Assembly (NCBI RefSeq): GCF_030530965.1
Contig: NZ_JAUMTY010000003.1
Coordinates: forward strand, 20,758 to 84,757
Length of the DNA stretch: 64,000 bases
Direction of reading: 5' to 3'
Source of the DNA: Corynebacterium sp.
Lineage (GTDB): Bacteria; Actinomycetota; Actinomycetes; Mycobacteriales; Mycobacteriaceae
Positions 51,463 to 60,413 of the stretch are shown here, in pieces. Position 1 is the stretch's first letter, and every line of letters starts with the position of its first letter. The translations under genes were made by a program, and so were the position numbers. The notes under the pieces were generated by a model. The model was not told where the DNA came from. It was given only the letters and a program-made list of their open reading frames with translations, and made no database searches.

Positions 51463-51554
51463 TTATGCTGGTCTACTCAGGTTTTATGTAACCGACAGAT
51501 CAGATCGACGGTTTCGACCTATCGTCAGCAGTGGTCAGCAATTGTCCGCTGTGG

Positions 51555-53000
51555 TCAGCAATCTTCGTCGAGCGCAAGAAGATCATCGATAGTTTCCCGA
51601 CGGACCATCACGCGTTCGTGACCGTCGCGCACCGCGACAACAGCCGGACGGCAAAACATGTTGTACCGCGACGACATAGAGAAGCAGTACGCGCCAGTCC
51701 CCGCGAGGGCGATACGGTCCCCGACCTCGATATCGTCGGGATAAATCCCGTCTTCGACGAGGATATCTCCGGATTCACAGTGCGATCCCACTAGGCGCGT
51801 GGGAATCGGGTTTCCGTGCATCAGGCGATTAATCACCCGTCCGTCGTAATGGGCGTTGTACAGCGCGGGGCGGATATTATCCGACATCCCACCGTCGACG
51901 GCGAGGTAACGCCGCGTGGATCGCTCATCCGTGGGCACATCTTTAATTGTCCCCACGGTGTAGACGGTCACGGTTGACGGGCCGGCAATGGCTCGGCCAG
52001 GCTCAACCATCAACGTCGGCGGGTCAAAGTGCAGGTCATGGGCCGCTTTGTGGACGCGAGCTTTAAGATCGTCGGCCACCGACCGGACATCCAGGGGCGA
52101 ATCTGAAGCACTGTAGGCAATACCGTAACCGCCACCCAGATCCAGGATGTCCAAGGAATCCTTGACATCTTTTTTCTCGACGCCACCGTCGCTGCCGAAT
52201 CGACCGAGTTGGTGGTGCAGATCAGCCATCAAGCCAAGCAAACGTTCGGCCGCGAGGGAGAACCCGTCGGCGTCGAAAACCTGTGACCCGACGTGACAGT
52301 GCAACCCAGCGACGGCCAGCGAGTCGTAGTCCATCGCCGCAAGGACAGCGTCCTTAGCTGCACCGGAAGCCAACGACAGGCCGAATTTCTGGTCTTCGTG
52401 TGACGTCGCAATGAATTCGTGAGTATCCGCGTGAACACCTGGTGTCACGCGGATCAACACTTCTTGGCGGACGCCAGCATCCCGCGCAATCTTCCCTAGC
52501 CGATCCACTTCCTGGCGGGAGTCGATCACAATGTGGCCCACGCCTGCCTGAACGGCCTTGGTCAACGTGCTGTCCAACTTGTTATTGCCATGCACGGTGA
52601 TGCGCTCGGGTGGAAAACCTGCGCGCAATGCCACGTCCAGCTCACCATCGGAGGCGACGTCGAGGCACAGTCCCTCGCTCGCCACCCATCGGGCAATGCC
52701 CACGGTAAGGAACGCTTTGGATGCGTAATGAACATGGCCGGGGCCGTCGAAGGCATCGGCCATGGCCCGGCATCGAGCACGGAAATCGTCCTCATCCACG
52801 ACCATGAGTGGAGTTCCGTACTTATTGGCCAAGTCGACCAGGCGAACACCGGCAATCGACACCTGGCCGTCGTCGTCGCGGTGTGCGTTCATGGGCCACA
52901 CATGCGGTGGCAGAGCATTGAATTGGTCGGTTGAAAACTCGGGCAGGCTCGCGTCGGCGTATAGATGCGCAAAGCCTGGTCCTTTACTGAGTAGATCCAC
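51555..53000 (-). CDS. lysA: Diaminopimelate decarboxylase
   Basis: 481 residues. PLP enzyme making lysine from meso-diaminopimelate, last step of the pathway. The PLP lysine is Lys95 in [15 protein letters not shown] and G-G-G-Y-G-I-A-Y bind the cofactor phosphate; the active-site Cys of the partner subunit is in C-E-S-G-D. The GTG at 53000 begins 8 bases after argS, the same order (argS-lysA-hom-thrB) as in corynebacteria, where argS and lysA are cotranscribed. It is longer than E. coli LysA (420) owing to the N-terminal arm and a loop near 275-290. Confidence 0.96.
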   Translation of the reverse strand: MDLLSKGPGFAHLYADASLPEFSTDQFNALPPHVWPMNAHRDDDGQVSIAGVRLVDLANKYGTPLMVVDEDDFRARCRAMADAFDGPGHVHYASKAFLTVGIARWVASEGLCLDVASDGELDVALRAGFPPERITVHGNNKLDSTLTKAVQAGVGHIVIDSRQEVDRLGKIARDAGVRQEVLIRVTPGVHADTHEFIATSHEDQKFGLSLASGAAKDAVLAAMDYDSLAVAGLHCHVGSQVFDADGFSLAAERLLGLMADLHHQLGRFGSDGGVEKKDVKDSLDILDLGGGYGIAYSASDSPLDVRSVADDLKARVHKAAHDLHFDPPTLMVEPGRAIAGPSTVTVYTVGTIKDVPTDERSTRRYLAVDGGMSDNIRPALYNAHYDGRVINRLMHGNPIPTRLVGSHCESGDILVEDGIYPDDIEVGDRIALAGTGAYCFSMSSRYNMFCRPAVVAVRDGHERVMVRRETIDDLLALDEDC

Positions 53001-53008
53001 GGGGGCTC

Positions 53009-54673
53009 CTACATGCGTTCGGGTGCGCTGACACCGAGAAGGTTCAATGCGTTAGCGATCGTTTGGCGCGTTGCCTGCGCTAATGCCAGCCGTGCGTGAA
53101 CAATCGGTGCTGCGTCGTCGCCCGTCGGCTCGGATTTCTTGGGAAGGATTTGGCAGGAATCGTAGAACCGGTGGAATGTCCCAGCCAGCTCCTCCATGTA
53201 GCGCGCGATGCGGTGCGGTTCACGGAGCTCCGCCGCAGTCCCCACTACAGACGGGAACTCGCCCAAAGTGCGAATGAGCGCACCCTCGTAGTCATTGGTC
53301 AGGAGAGAGTAATCGGGGTCCTTGACCGCGATCCCCGCTGCCTGTGCCTTCCTCCCCAACGAGCACAACCGCGCGTGCGCATACTGCACATAAAACACGG
53401 GGTTGTCGTTAGTTTGGCGGGCCCACAGGTCCATATCAATATCCAGCGTTTGGTCCACTGAGCTGCGGATAAGCGCATAGCGGGCGGCGTCGACACCAAT
53501 AAGTTCGACAAGGTCATCGAGGGTGATGACCGTCCCGGCGCGCTTCGACATCTTGACAGCTTTGCCATCGCGCACCAGGTTCACCATCTGCCCGATCAGG
53601 ACCTCGACCTGGATCGGGTCATAGCCCAGTGCCTGCGCGGCCGCCTTGAGGCGAGCGATATAACCGTGGTGGTCGGCTCCCAACATATAGATGCACAGGT
53701 TGTGGCCACGTTCGATTTTGTCCCTGATGTAGGCGATATCGCCCGCGATATATGCTGCGTCGCCGTCGGACTTGATCACGACGCGGTCTTTGTCGTCGCC
53801 AAACGAGGTGCTGCGCAGCCACCATGCCCCGTCGGCCTCGTAGAGGTTGCCATTGTCTTTCAGCTTTTGTATCGCTTGATCCACCGCGCCGGATTCGAAG
53901 AGCGAATTCTCGTGGAAGAACACGTCGAAATCGGTGCCGAATTCGTGGAGGGTGCGCTTGATATGCGCAAACATGAGGTCGACGCCTTCTTTACGGAAGA
54001 GTTCCTGGCGTTCCTCGGGTGGCAGTTGCGTTGCTTCCGGGTGCTTATCGACGACGGACGACGCGATGTCCTGGATGTATTCCCCTCCGTAGCCGTCCTC
54101 CGGAGTGGGCTGGCCGAGGGCCGCTGCGACGAGTGAGCGTGCGAAGCGATCGATCTGCCGCCCGTGGTCGTTGAAGTAGTACTCCCTGGTAATCGACGCG
54201 CCACGGAATGCAAAAATGCGTCCGAGAGCGTCACCAACTGCGGCCCAGCGTGTACCGCCCAGGTGGATCGGCCCGGTGGGGTTTGCGGATACGAATTCGA
54301 GGTTGATGACCTCGTCGCTAAGTTCTGAGCTGCTTCCGAACCGTTCCCCTTCGGCGAGGATGCGCCCGACGATTTCTCCCTGAGCGGCGGCAGCCAGGCG
54401 AATGTTGAGAAACCCCGGGCCGGCGACGTCAACAGTCTCGATGGCGGAGTTGGTGGCTAAGTCTTCTGCCAGCCAACCGGCTAGCTCCCGTGGTGATGTT
54501 CCCACTTTCTTGGCAATCTGCAAGGCCAAGTTCGTTGCGTAGTCGCCATGTTCTGGGTTACGGGGTCGTTCTACTGTCACCGTCGGCGGTAGTACCGAGG
54601 CATCTTTCCCGTGGTGTGACAAGACGGATTCAGCACGCGTGGCAATGAGAGTCGACAATTCTTCGGGAGTCAT
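53009..54673 (-). CDS. argS: Arginyl-tRNA synthetase
   Basis: 554 residues, normal. Class I synthetase charging tRNA(Arg). N-terminal Add1 domain, HIGH-type motif in [11 protein letters not shown] near 131-141, KMSKS motif written K-M-S-K-R-A-G near 372, C-terminal helical anticodon-binding (DALR) domain ending in L-G-V-S-A-P-E-R-M. The ATG at 54673 heads the argS-lysA operon. A tRNA(Arg) gene lies 3.6 kb away at 58311. Confidence 0.97.
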   Translation of the reverse strand: MTPEELSTLIATRAESVLSHHGKDASVLPPTVTVERPRNPEHGDYATNLALQIAKKVGTSPRELAGWLAEDLATNSAIETVDVAGPGFLNIRLAAAAQGEIVGRILAEGERFGSSSELSDEVINLEFVSANPTGPIHLGGTRWAAVGDALGRIFAFRGASITREYYFNDHGRQIDRFARSLVAAALGQPTPEDGYGGEYIQDIASSVVDKHPEATQLPPEERQELFRKEGVDLMFAHIKRTLHEFGTDFDVFFHENSLFESGAVDQAIQKLKDNGNLYEADGAWWLRSTSFGDDKDRVVIKSDGDAAYIAGDIAYIRDKIERGHNLCIYMLGADHHGYIARLKAAAQALGYDPIQVEVLIGQMVNLVRDGKAVKMSKRAGTVITLDDLVELIGVDAARYALIRSSVDQTLDIDMDLWARQTNDNPVFYVQYAHARLCSLGRKAQAAGIAVKDPDYSLLTNDYEGALIRTLGEFPSVVGTAAELREPHRIARYMEELAGTFHRFYDSCQILPKKSEPTGDDAAPIVHARLALAQATRQTIANALNLLGVSAPERM

Positions 54674-54915
54674 AGGCCCACAGTGTACGGCACCGCGCCG
54701 GGGTTCCCTATCACTGCCAAGTGCTGGTTCAGCTCGCTGTCGGTTTCGGTTGATTGAACCGTTTGTCAGGGCTGAGCGCTGGTGCTAGCTCATCGATTTT
54801 CACCCCGAAAGTGGGTAACTCTGAGTTTTTTATTTCCGAAACGTTGGTATTGCGTTAATGCACATACCTTTCTAGGGAATTTCCATGCACTGCGCGAATG
54901 CTTAATAAAGTCTCG

Positions 54916-54930
54916 CGACAATCATTTTCA
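54916..54930. promoter_or_regulatory. Fur/Zur-like AT-rich palindrome
   Basis: CGACAATCATTTTCA matches 13 of 15 positions of the symmetric sequence TGAAAATCATTTTCA. On the other strand the neighbourhood reads as successive GATAAT-like hexamers, a pattern seen in Fur-family sites. Weak evidence by eye. Confidence 0.3.
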
Positions 54931-54990
54931 TTTCATTATCAACTCATTTACCTGCGTCGATACGCGTTCACCACCTCTGAGGAATGAAGT

Positions 54991-55002
54991 TTTAGTCCTA
55001 AA
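54991..55002. promoter_or_regulatory. Inverted repeat at the lutA promoter
   Basis: TTTAG (54991-54995) and CTAAA (54998-55002) are perfect inverted arms, 34 bases before the lutA GTG, overlapping a TAAACT that could be the -10. A regulator of lactate genes is the natural candidate. Confidence 0.35.
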
Positions 55003-55036
55003 CTGATGATGACGACTTTAACCCTGAGGAGGGCTT

Positions 55037-55822
55037 GTGCGTATCGCACTATTTTCCACGTGTATCGGGGATGCCCTATTTCCTGACGCTTCCAAGGCGA
55101 CGGCAGTGATCTTGTCCCGGCTTGGCCACGAAGTAGTATTCCCCGAAGGCCAGACGTGCTGCGGACAGATGCACGTCAACACTGGCTATCAAAGAGAAAT
55201 CATCCCCCAGATCCGCGATTATGTTGACGCATTCTCGGATCCATCCATTGACTACGTCATCGCGCCATCGGGCTCATGCACGGGTGCGGTCCGCCACCAG
55301 CACCAAATGGTTGCGGAACGCTATGGCGATAAAGCACTCGTCGACGGTGTGAAGAAGACGGCACCGAAGACCTTGGATCTCTCGGAGTTCCTCGTTGATA
55401 TCGAGGGGAAAACGAATATTGGTGCTTATTTCCCCCACCGCGTGACGTACCACTCAACCTGCCACTCGCTGCGCATGGTGAAGGTGGGCGACCGCCCCTA
55501 TCAGCTGCTCAAACAGGTCAAGAGCCTGGATCTTGTCCGCCTGCCCGGCGCGGAGGAATGCTGCGGATTCGGCGGAACGTTCTCAGTCAAGAACGCGGAT
55601 ACGTCGGCCGCCATGGTGGGCGATAAGGCTCGCAATGTTGTCTCGACCGGTGCGGAATTCGTCACCGCCGGCGACCCGAGCTGCCTCATGAATATCGGCG
55701 GTAGCTTGTCCCGCCAGCGCTCTGGAGTCCGCGCCCTGCACATTGCGGAAATCCTCGCATCGACTGAAGAACACCCCTGGACGCCGGAAGGCGCGTTCTA
55801 TTCCAAGGAGGCAATGCTGTGA
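55037..55822 (+). CDS. lutA: L-lactate utilization protein LutA (Fe-S oxidoreductase)
   Basis: 261 residues from GTG 55037, with AGGAGGGC upstream. Part of the LutABC complex that oxidises L-lactate to pyruvate. Two CCG-type cysteine-rich domains, each ending in a C-C-x-G motif: E-G-Q-T-C-C-G-Q-M near 40 and G-A-E-E-C-C-G-F-G near 175; other ligand cysteines are in Y-H-S-T-C-H-S near 140 and S-C-L-M-N-I-G-G. These resemble the heterodisulfide reductase subunit B-type clusters. First gene of lutABC; its last 4 bases overlap the lutB start. Confidence 0.94.
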   Translation: MRIALFSTCIGDALFPDASKATAVILSRLGHEVVFPEGQTCCGQMHVNTGYQREIIPQIRDYVDAFSDPSIDYVIAPSGSCTGAVRHQHQMVAERYGDKALVDGVKKTAPKTLDLSEFLVDIEGKTNIGAYFPHRVTYHSTCHSLRMVKVGDRPYQLLKQVKSLDLVRLPGAEECCGFGGTFSVKNADTSAAMVGDKARNVVSTGAEFVTAGDPSCLMNIGGSLSRQRSGVRALHIAEILASTEEHPWTPEGAFYSKEAML

Positions 55823-57507
55823 CCATCAGTCTTGGTATGCCGACGATGCCACCCACCGCTCCTGACGGCGTCGGCAATCTTCGTGGTACGGAGAGATTCC
55901 AGCAAGCTGCCCGCCATGATCTAAAGAATTCGGTCCAGCGCCACAACTTGCGGATGGCGACGCACACGATTCGCGATAAGCGCGCCCGTGTCGTCGGTGA
56001 AATCGACGATTGGCAGCAGCTTCGCGACGCCGGTTCGGCCATTAAGCGCGATGTGATGGCTCGGATGCCTGAGCTTCTGGAGCAGTTTGAGGAAGCCGTC
56101 ACCGCCCGTGGTGGACATGTGCACTGGGCCCGCGACGCGAAAGAGGCCAATGAGATCATCACCGGTCTTGTTAAGGAGACAGGTGAGAAGAAGGTCGTCA
56201 AGATTAAGTCGATGGCGACGATGGAGATCGGCCTCAACGATGCCCTCAAGGAAGCTGGAATTGAGGCGCGCGAAACGGACCTGGCCGAGCTGATTGTCCA
56301 GCTTGGTCATGACCGTCCGTCGCACATCGTGGTCCCTGCGATTCACCGTAACCGCGCTGAGATCCGGGACATCTTCATCAAGGAGATGCCCAACACAGAT
56401 GAGAGTTTGACGGATAACCCTGCGGACTTGGCCGAGGCATCGCGGCTCTTCTTGCGCAAGCAGTTTATGGACGCGAAGGTCGCCATTTCTGGCGCTAACT
56501 TCGGTATCGCAGAGACGGGCACCCTGTCCATCGTCGAGTCTGAGGGCAATGGCCGCATGTGCCTGACTTTGCCTGAGACGTTGATCTCCGTGATGGGGAT
56601 TGAAAAGCTCTTGCCGACGTTCAAGGACCTCGAGGTGTTCCTGCAGCTGCTTCCCCGGTCCTCCACCGGCGAGCGCATGAACCCCTACACCAGCCTGTGG
56701 TCGGGAACGACTGAAGGCGACGGGCCGAAGAACTTCCACATCGTGCTCATTGACAATGGACGCACACATGCGCTGGCGAATGCCATCGGCCGTGAAGCAT
56801 TGAAGTGCATCCGCTGCTCCGCGTGCTTGAACGTGTGCCCGGTGTACGAACGGGCTGGCGGACACGCCTACGGGTCAACCTACCCAGGCCCCATTGGCGC
56901 CATTTTGACCCCACAGCTGGCCGGTATGGAATCCGCCGAGGATCCCAATGCTTCTCTCCCCTATGCCTCCTCATTATGCGGTGCCTGCTTTGAAGTCTGC
57001 CCCGTCGAGATCGACATCCCGTCCGCGTTGCTGGAGCTTCGCCACCAGAAGATTGAGCACCACCGGCCGAAGTTCGAGGGCATGATCATGAGCAGCATGG
57101 GACTTGTCTTCGGGAACAAACAGATTTGGAACTTCTCCGCCCGAGCCGCTGTGTTGGGACGGGCTCTCGGGTGGCCGAAGGGGAAGATCACGAGCCTGCC
57201 CGGCTTCCTCTCTGGGTGGTCGAATGTGCGGGATACGGCAATTCCGCCGAAGAAATCGTTCCGTGCGTGGTTCGCTTCCGAGGAAGGCAAGAGGACTCTG
57301 GCCGCTGCCCGGAAGGAAGGCATTCCGGATAACAGTTTCCGCCATGCCGATCACAACACTGGCGACGCCGCCGAAGTAAAGGTCAGTGAACCTGGCGAGC
57401 GGAAGACGTCATCGAAGCCTCTCGAGCATGTGCTGGACGACGCTACTTCTGAGCCACAGGCACACGACGACAGCAGCGCTAAGAATTCGTCGAAGGAGGG
57501 GAAGTAG
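55819..57507 (+). CDS. lutB: L-lactate utilization protein LutB (LUD and ferredoxin domains)
   Basis: 562 residues from the GTG at 55819, four bases inside lutA (GTGA), a coupled start. Order: LUD domain (about 50-310; I-S-G-A-N-F-G-I-A-E-T-G-T near 225), then two 4Fe-4S clusters with C-I-R-C-S-A-C-L-N-V-C-P near 330 and C-G-A-C-F-E-V-C-P near 390, then a C-terminal region. The final 60 residues are polar and probably disordered (Ser/Asp/Lys-rich). Typical LutB proteins are about 470-490 residues, so the N-terminal 40 and C-terminal 60 are extra. It carries electrons between LutC, LutA and the acceptor. Confidence 0.95.
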   Translation: MTISLGMPTMPPTAPDGVGNLRGTERFQQAARHDLKNSVQRHNLRMATHTIRDKRARVVGEIDDWQQLRDAGSAIKRDVMARMPELLEQFEEAVTARGGHVHWARDAKEANEIITGLVKETGEKKVVKIKSMATMEIGLNDALKEAGIEARETDLAELIVQLGHDRPSHIVVPAIHRNRAEIRDIFIKEMPNTDESLTDNPADLAEASRLFLRKQFMDAKVAISGANFGIAETGTLSIVESEGNGRMCLTLPETLISVMGIEKLLPTFKDLEVFLQLLPRSSTGERMNPYTSLWSGTTEGDGPKNFHIVLIDNGRTHALANAIGREALKCIRCSACLNVCPVYERAGGHAYGSTYPGPIGAILTPQLAGMESAEDPNASLPYASSLCGACFEVCPVEIDIPSALLELRHQKIEHHRPKFEGMIMSSMGLVFGNKQIWNFSARAAVLGRALGWPKGKITSLPGFLSGWSNVRDTAIPPKKSFRAWFASEEGKRTLAAARKEGIPDNSFRHADHNTGDAAEVKVSEPGERKTSSKPLEHVLDDATSEPQAHDDSSAKNSSKEGK

Positions 57508-57509
57508 TC

Positions 57510-58157
57510 ATGGGATTCCGGTCTACGTCCGCTAAAGAAGAAATCCTCGGGCGAATCCGCAACGCAAACAAACTGGCTGGTGTGCCGTCGGAGCCCTACC
57601 CCATTCCACGGGACTACAGGACCAACCGAACTCGGTCCACCGACGAACTGGTCGATCTCCTCGAAGATCGATTGGTGGATTATAAGGCCGACGTTCACAT
57701 CGTGAAAGAGGCTGACCTGCCGTCCACAGTGGCTGACCTTTGCCGCGAACATGGCTTCTCTAAGCTCGGAGTAGCCGAGGGCATCGACGAATCGATTTAT
57801 TCCTCAGTCTCAGCTGACGTTGAGAAGGATGATCGCTCCACGGATCCTCATAAGTTGGGGCGCTTTGATGCGATTATCACGGAGTCTCACGTCAGTTCCG
57901 CGCAGACGGGCACGATCTACCTGGATGGATCGGCGACGAATGGCCGCCGTGCCCTGACGCTGGTCCCTGACTGCCATTTGTGCATCGTGCGCGAGGAGTC
58001 GATTGTCTACGGTGTTCCTGAGGCTATTGATCGCCTCAACCCGGAGATGCCGATCACTCTTGTCTCTGGCCCGTCGGCGACCTCTGATATTGAGTTGAGT
58101 CGTGTTGAAGGGGTTCACGGACCACGAACTCTGATCGTGTTGATTGTTCGGAAGTGA
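57510..58157 (+). CDS. lutC: L-lactate utilization protein LutC (LUD domain)
   Basis: 215 residues. A LUD-domain protein completing LutABC. The N-terminus has S-A-K-E-E-I-L-G-R-I-R-N-A as in the family; the core includes D-A-I-I-T-E-S-H-V-S-S-A-Q-T-G-T-I-Y near 120-137, the counterpart of the LutB LUD motif, and a final P-R-T-L-I-V-L-I-V. It follows lutB by two bases. Growth on lactate is the inferred purpose; no lactate permease or lutR-type regulator is next to it. Confidence 0.93.
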   Translation: MGFRSTSAKEEILGRIRNANKLAGVPSEPYPIPRDYRTNRTRSTDELVDLLEDRLVDYKADVHIVKEADLPSTVADLCREHGFSKLGVAEGIDESIYSSVSADVEKDDRSTDPHKLGRFDAIITESHVSSAQTGTIYLDGSATNGRRALTLVPDCHLCIVREESIVYGVPEAIDRLNPEMPITLVSGPSATSDIELSRVEGVHGPRTLIVLIVRK

Positions 58158-58175
58158 CTGGTAGATAAGGCATTC

Positions 58176-58197
58176 TCGCGTGATTGGCGACGCGAGT
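58176..58197 (+). terminator. Hairpin after lutC
   Basis: CTCGCGT (58176-58182) and ACGCGAG (58191-58197) form a perfect 7-base stem with an 8-base loop, 19 bases after the lutC stop. Only TTA follows, so termination may be partial. Confidence 0.5.
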
Positions 58198-58310
58198 TAC
58201 CCCGCGTGTTCGTACTTTCACGGCGGAGTGCTAAGGTAGTTTCGTCGTGCGGTGAACACCCCGTTATCCGTTGAATCAGTGTCAAAGGATCGTGGTGTTT
58301 TGCCGGTGAT

Positions 58311-58383
58311 GCCTCCGTAGCTCAGGGGATAGAGCGTTGGTTTCCGGTACCAAAGGTCGCAGGTTCGAATCCTGTCGGGGGCA
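58311..58383 (+). tRNA. tRNA-Arg (anticodon CCG)
   Basis: 73 bases that fold into a full cloverleaf. Acceptor GCCTCCG pairs with CGGGGGC (one T-G pair); D-arm GCTC/GAGC; anticodon stem TTGGT/ACCAA around the loop TTCCGGT, giving anticodon CCG for codon CGG; T-arm with TTCGAAT loop; discriminator A. CCA is not encoded. A strong stem with T-rich flanks follows at once. Confidence 0.96.
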
Positions 58384-58391
58384 CAGTAAAA

Positions 58392-58440
58392 CCCCGCTTT
58401 GATCAGTACAGATACTTGGTCAAAGCGGGGCTTAGTCTTT
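58392..58440. terminator. Bidirectional terminator after tRNA-Arg
   Basis: CCCCGCTTTGA (58392-58402) and TCAAAGCGGGG (58420-58430) form a perfect 11-base stem with a 17-base interior; CTTAGTCTTTTCT follows on the plus strand and TTTTA on the minus strand. It serves both the tRNA and the convergent gene at 58458. Confidence 0.9.
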
Positions 58441-58457
58441 TCTAACTAGCGTGTTAC

Positions 58458-58658
58458 CTAGCTAGCTTGCTTAATCGTCTCTACCTCAATATCCACGTCA
58501 TCTTCTTTTATTCCTGCAAGATAAGCGATCGCTTCCCGCATTTCATCCGCGGCATCATCGAGGTTTTCCACCTGGGACACGGCACCCACTTCGGGGCACA
58601 CGAGGACCCAGACATCACTACTCGTTCCTGGTTCGGCTGTGACAGTAAAAGTAGACAT
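58458..58658 (-). CDS. HicB-like small protein, no toxin partner seen
   Basis: 66 residues from the ATG at 58658, preceded by GGTGGGTTAATA. It has the pattern of the short HicB-like antitoxin fold: a beta strand (F-T-V-T-A-E-P-G), V-L-V-C-P-E-V-G-A-V-S-Q-V, then a helix rich in acidic residues (L-D-D-A-A-D-E-M-R-E-A-I-A-Y-L-A-G) and a final D-V-D-I-E-V. HicB proteins bind and neutralise the HicA RNase. No HicA-like ORF (about 60-80 residues) is found on either side, so it is an orphan or has another job. Strongly acidic. Confidence 0.6.
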   Translation of the reverse strand: MSTFTVTAEPGTSSDVWVLVCPEVGAVSQVENLDDAADEMREAIAYLAGIKEDDVDIEVETIKQAS

Positions 58659-58794
58659 TATTAACCCACCATCCTTCTTTTCCTCGGTCAAAGCCGGTAT
58701 ATCGCTTTCTATTGTATTGCTTTAAACCCGATGAGAATGAAAATTATTCGGAATACACGCCTCGGAGGACGGCGTGCGGCGGGGTGTGAATCAG

Positions 58795-60123
58795 CTAAAT
58801 CAGGAGTTCCCCCAAAACAAAGCCTGAAGCAACCGCCGTTGCAATAGCCACCGTGCCCGGTATGAGGAATGGGTGGTTAAACACGTATTTTCCGATCCGT
58901 GTGGTTCCCGTGTCGTCCATTTCCACGGCCGCGAGAAGCGTCGGATATGTCGGCAAAATAAACAAAGAACTTACTGCTGCAAACGATGCCACGGCTATGA
59001 CGGGGCTTACCCCCACCGCCAATGCTGCGGGCATGAGAGCCTTCGTCGTAGCCGCCTGGGAGTACAGCAAGGCCGCAGCAAGGAACAACACCACGGCGAG
59101 CATCCACGGATAGTCCTTCAACACGTTCCCGGCTAGGTCTTTAATCTGGTCCAGGTGCGCGTCGATAATGGTTGTCCCCAGCCATGCAACACCCATGACG
59201 CATATGCACGCGGACATGCCCGACTTAAACACCTGGGTCGTCAAGATTTCAGCAGCCGGTAGCTTGCACACAAGCGTAATTATCGTGGCCGTGGCCAGCA
59301 TCAATGAAATGATGGCTTCATTCCGAGGCAATGTCGGATATGAAATTAAGCCCACTTGGTCGGAAATCAGGGTCGCGTAGACCATCACCGCAATAATTGC
59401 GACAAGGAAAATCCACACCGAAAGTTTGGAATTCTTTGTGGGGACATACGCTGTCTGACCTTGTGTCCGCTTCACTAGACCTTTAGCTAGCCGATCTTGA
59501 TAAATCGGGTCTTCGCTTAACTCTTTACCAAGGTGATTGGTAATGAACGCTGCAGGAAAAATAGCCACGAAAGTGGACGGAATAACCACAGCAAGGAGCG
59601 TCAGGTAGCTCACCCCATGCGGCTCCATTAACGACGCCATCAAAACGACCGCAGCCGAAATCGGCGACGCGGTAATCGCAATCTGAGATGCGACAACGGA
59701 AATGGATAACGGCCTGGACGGGCGGACACCACCCTCTTTCGCTACTTCAGCAATGACCGGAAGCGTCGAAAAAGCGGTATGCCCTGTACCGGCCAATAAC
59801 GTCATTAAATACGTGACAATCGGGGCAAGGAATGTGACTCGTTTGGGATTTTTCCGCAAGAAACGTTCAGCTACGTGAACCAGGTAGTCCATTCCTCCGG
59901 CCAATTGCATCGCGGCAATTGCCGAAATGACGGACATAATAATGCTGATGACGTCGAACGGGATCTGTTCATGGGACACCGGAACTCCGGTCAGTCCGAG
60001 GACAAGTACCCCCAGGCCGCCGGCGAAGCCGATTGCTATTGAACCTAACCGGGCCCCCAGGACAATAGCCGCCAAGACGATCAATATCTGCAGTGCAAAC
60101 AAAAATCGAGGCTTTCTACTCAC
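58795..60123 (-). CDS. Anaerobic C4-dicarboxylate transporter (DcuA/DcuB family)
   Basis: 442 residues. Membrane carrier exchanging fumarate, malate or aspartate for succinate in anaerobic fumarate respiration. About eleven to twelve hydrophobic helices; similarity to E. coli DcuB is clear in the N-terminal half: A-A-M-Q-L-A-G-G-M-D-Y-L, A-E-R-F-L-R-K-N-P-K-R-V, L-A-G-T-G-H-T-A-F-S-T-L-P-V-I and G-V-R-P-S-R-P-L. The start is GTG at 60123 without an obvious ribosome site. Stands alone; upstream is the cytochrome-b-like gene. Substrate choice (fumarate/succinate versus aspartate) cannot be read from sequence. Confidence 0.93.
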   Translation of the reverse strand: MSRKPRFLFALQILIVLAAIVLGARLGSIAIGFAGGLGVLVLGLTGVPVSHEQIPFDVISIIMSVISAIAAMQLAGGMDYLVHVAERFLRKNPKRVTFLAPIVTYLMTLLAGTGHTAFSTLPVIAEVAKEGGVRPSRPLSISVVASQIAITASPISAAVVLMASLMEPHGVSYLTLLAVVIPSTFVAIFPAAFITNHLGKELSEDPIYQDRLAKGLVKRTQGQTAYVPTKNSKLSVWIFLVAIIAVMVYATLISDQVGLISYPTLPRNEAIISLMLATATIITLVCKLPAAEILTTQVFKSGMSACICVMGVAWLGTTIIDAHLDQIKDLAGNVLKDYPWMLAVVLFLAAALLYSQAATTKALMPAALAVGVSPVIAVASFAAVSSLFILPTYPTLLAAVEMDDTGTTRIGKYVFNHPFLIPGTVAIATAVASGFVLGELLI

Positions 60124-60413
60124 GCGTAAACAGGTGAATCAACGGGCGCGACCGCGTCATCATCGCCAACGTTTACAACGGGCCGTAGCCCGGAACGCTT
60201 GTGATCCGTCCACACACTAGTACCCCCGGATTCACATCCCCAACACCCCAGGAAGAAGCCACAATTACACTGACATTCACTCTCGGCAGAGGCTCAGACG
60301 CGTGCCGGCGCGTCTCGGGACGTGCCAACGCATGCCAGAAACGCGAAATTCGTCGTCGATAATCTCTTTATCGACGACGAATGGGCGCTCAGTCTTGCGG
60401 GTGCGTGTGAGTT
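60124..60413. other. Gap between dcu-type gene and cytochrome-b-like gene
   Basis: 290 bases, no gene. It holds the 15-base-arm hairpin at 60348-60382 and presumably the dcu promoter; no clear -10/-35 pair seen. Confidence 0.4.
60348..60382 (-). terminator. Perfect 15-base-arm hairpin after the cytochrome-b-like gene
   Basis: ATTCGTCGTCGATAA (60348-60362) and TTATCGACGACGAAT (60368-60382) with a 5-base loop, 32 bases past the stop at 60414. On the minus strand TTTCGCGTTTC follows, a broken U-tract. The likeliest role is transcription termination. Confidence 0.65.

Larger units (their letters stand above)
54674..55036. other. Divergent intergenic region between argS and lutA
   Basis: 363 bases. 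AT-rich in the middle. It holds a Fur/Zur-like element (54916-54930) and a TTTAG-tc-CTAAA inverted repeat (54991-55002) close to lutA; see the separate entries. No small gene seen. Confidence 0.55.

Noticed and set aside
58311..58430. tRNA-Arg as a possible integration site
   Set aside because: No integrase, no repeat of the tRNA 3' end and no foreign genes nearby; the following genes look ordinary.
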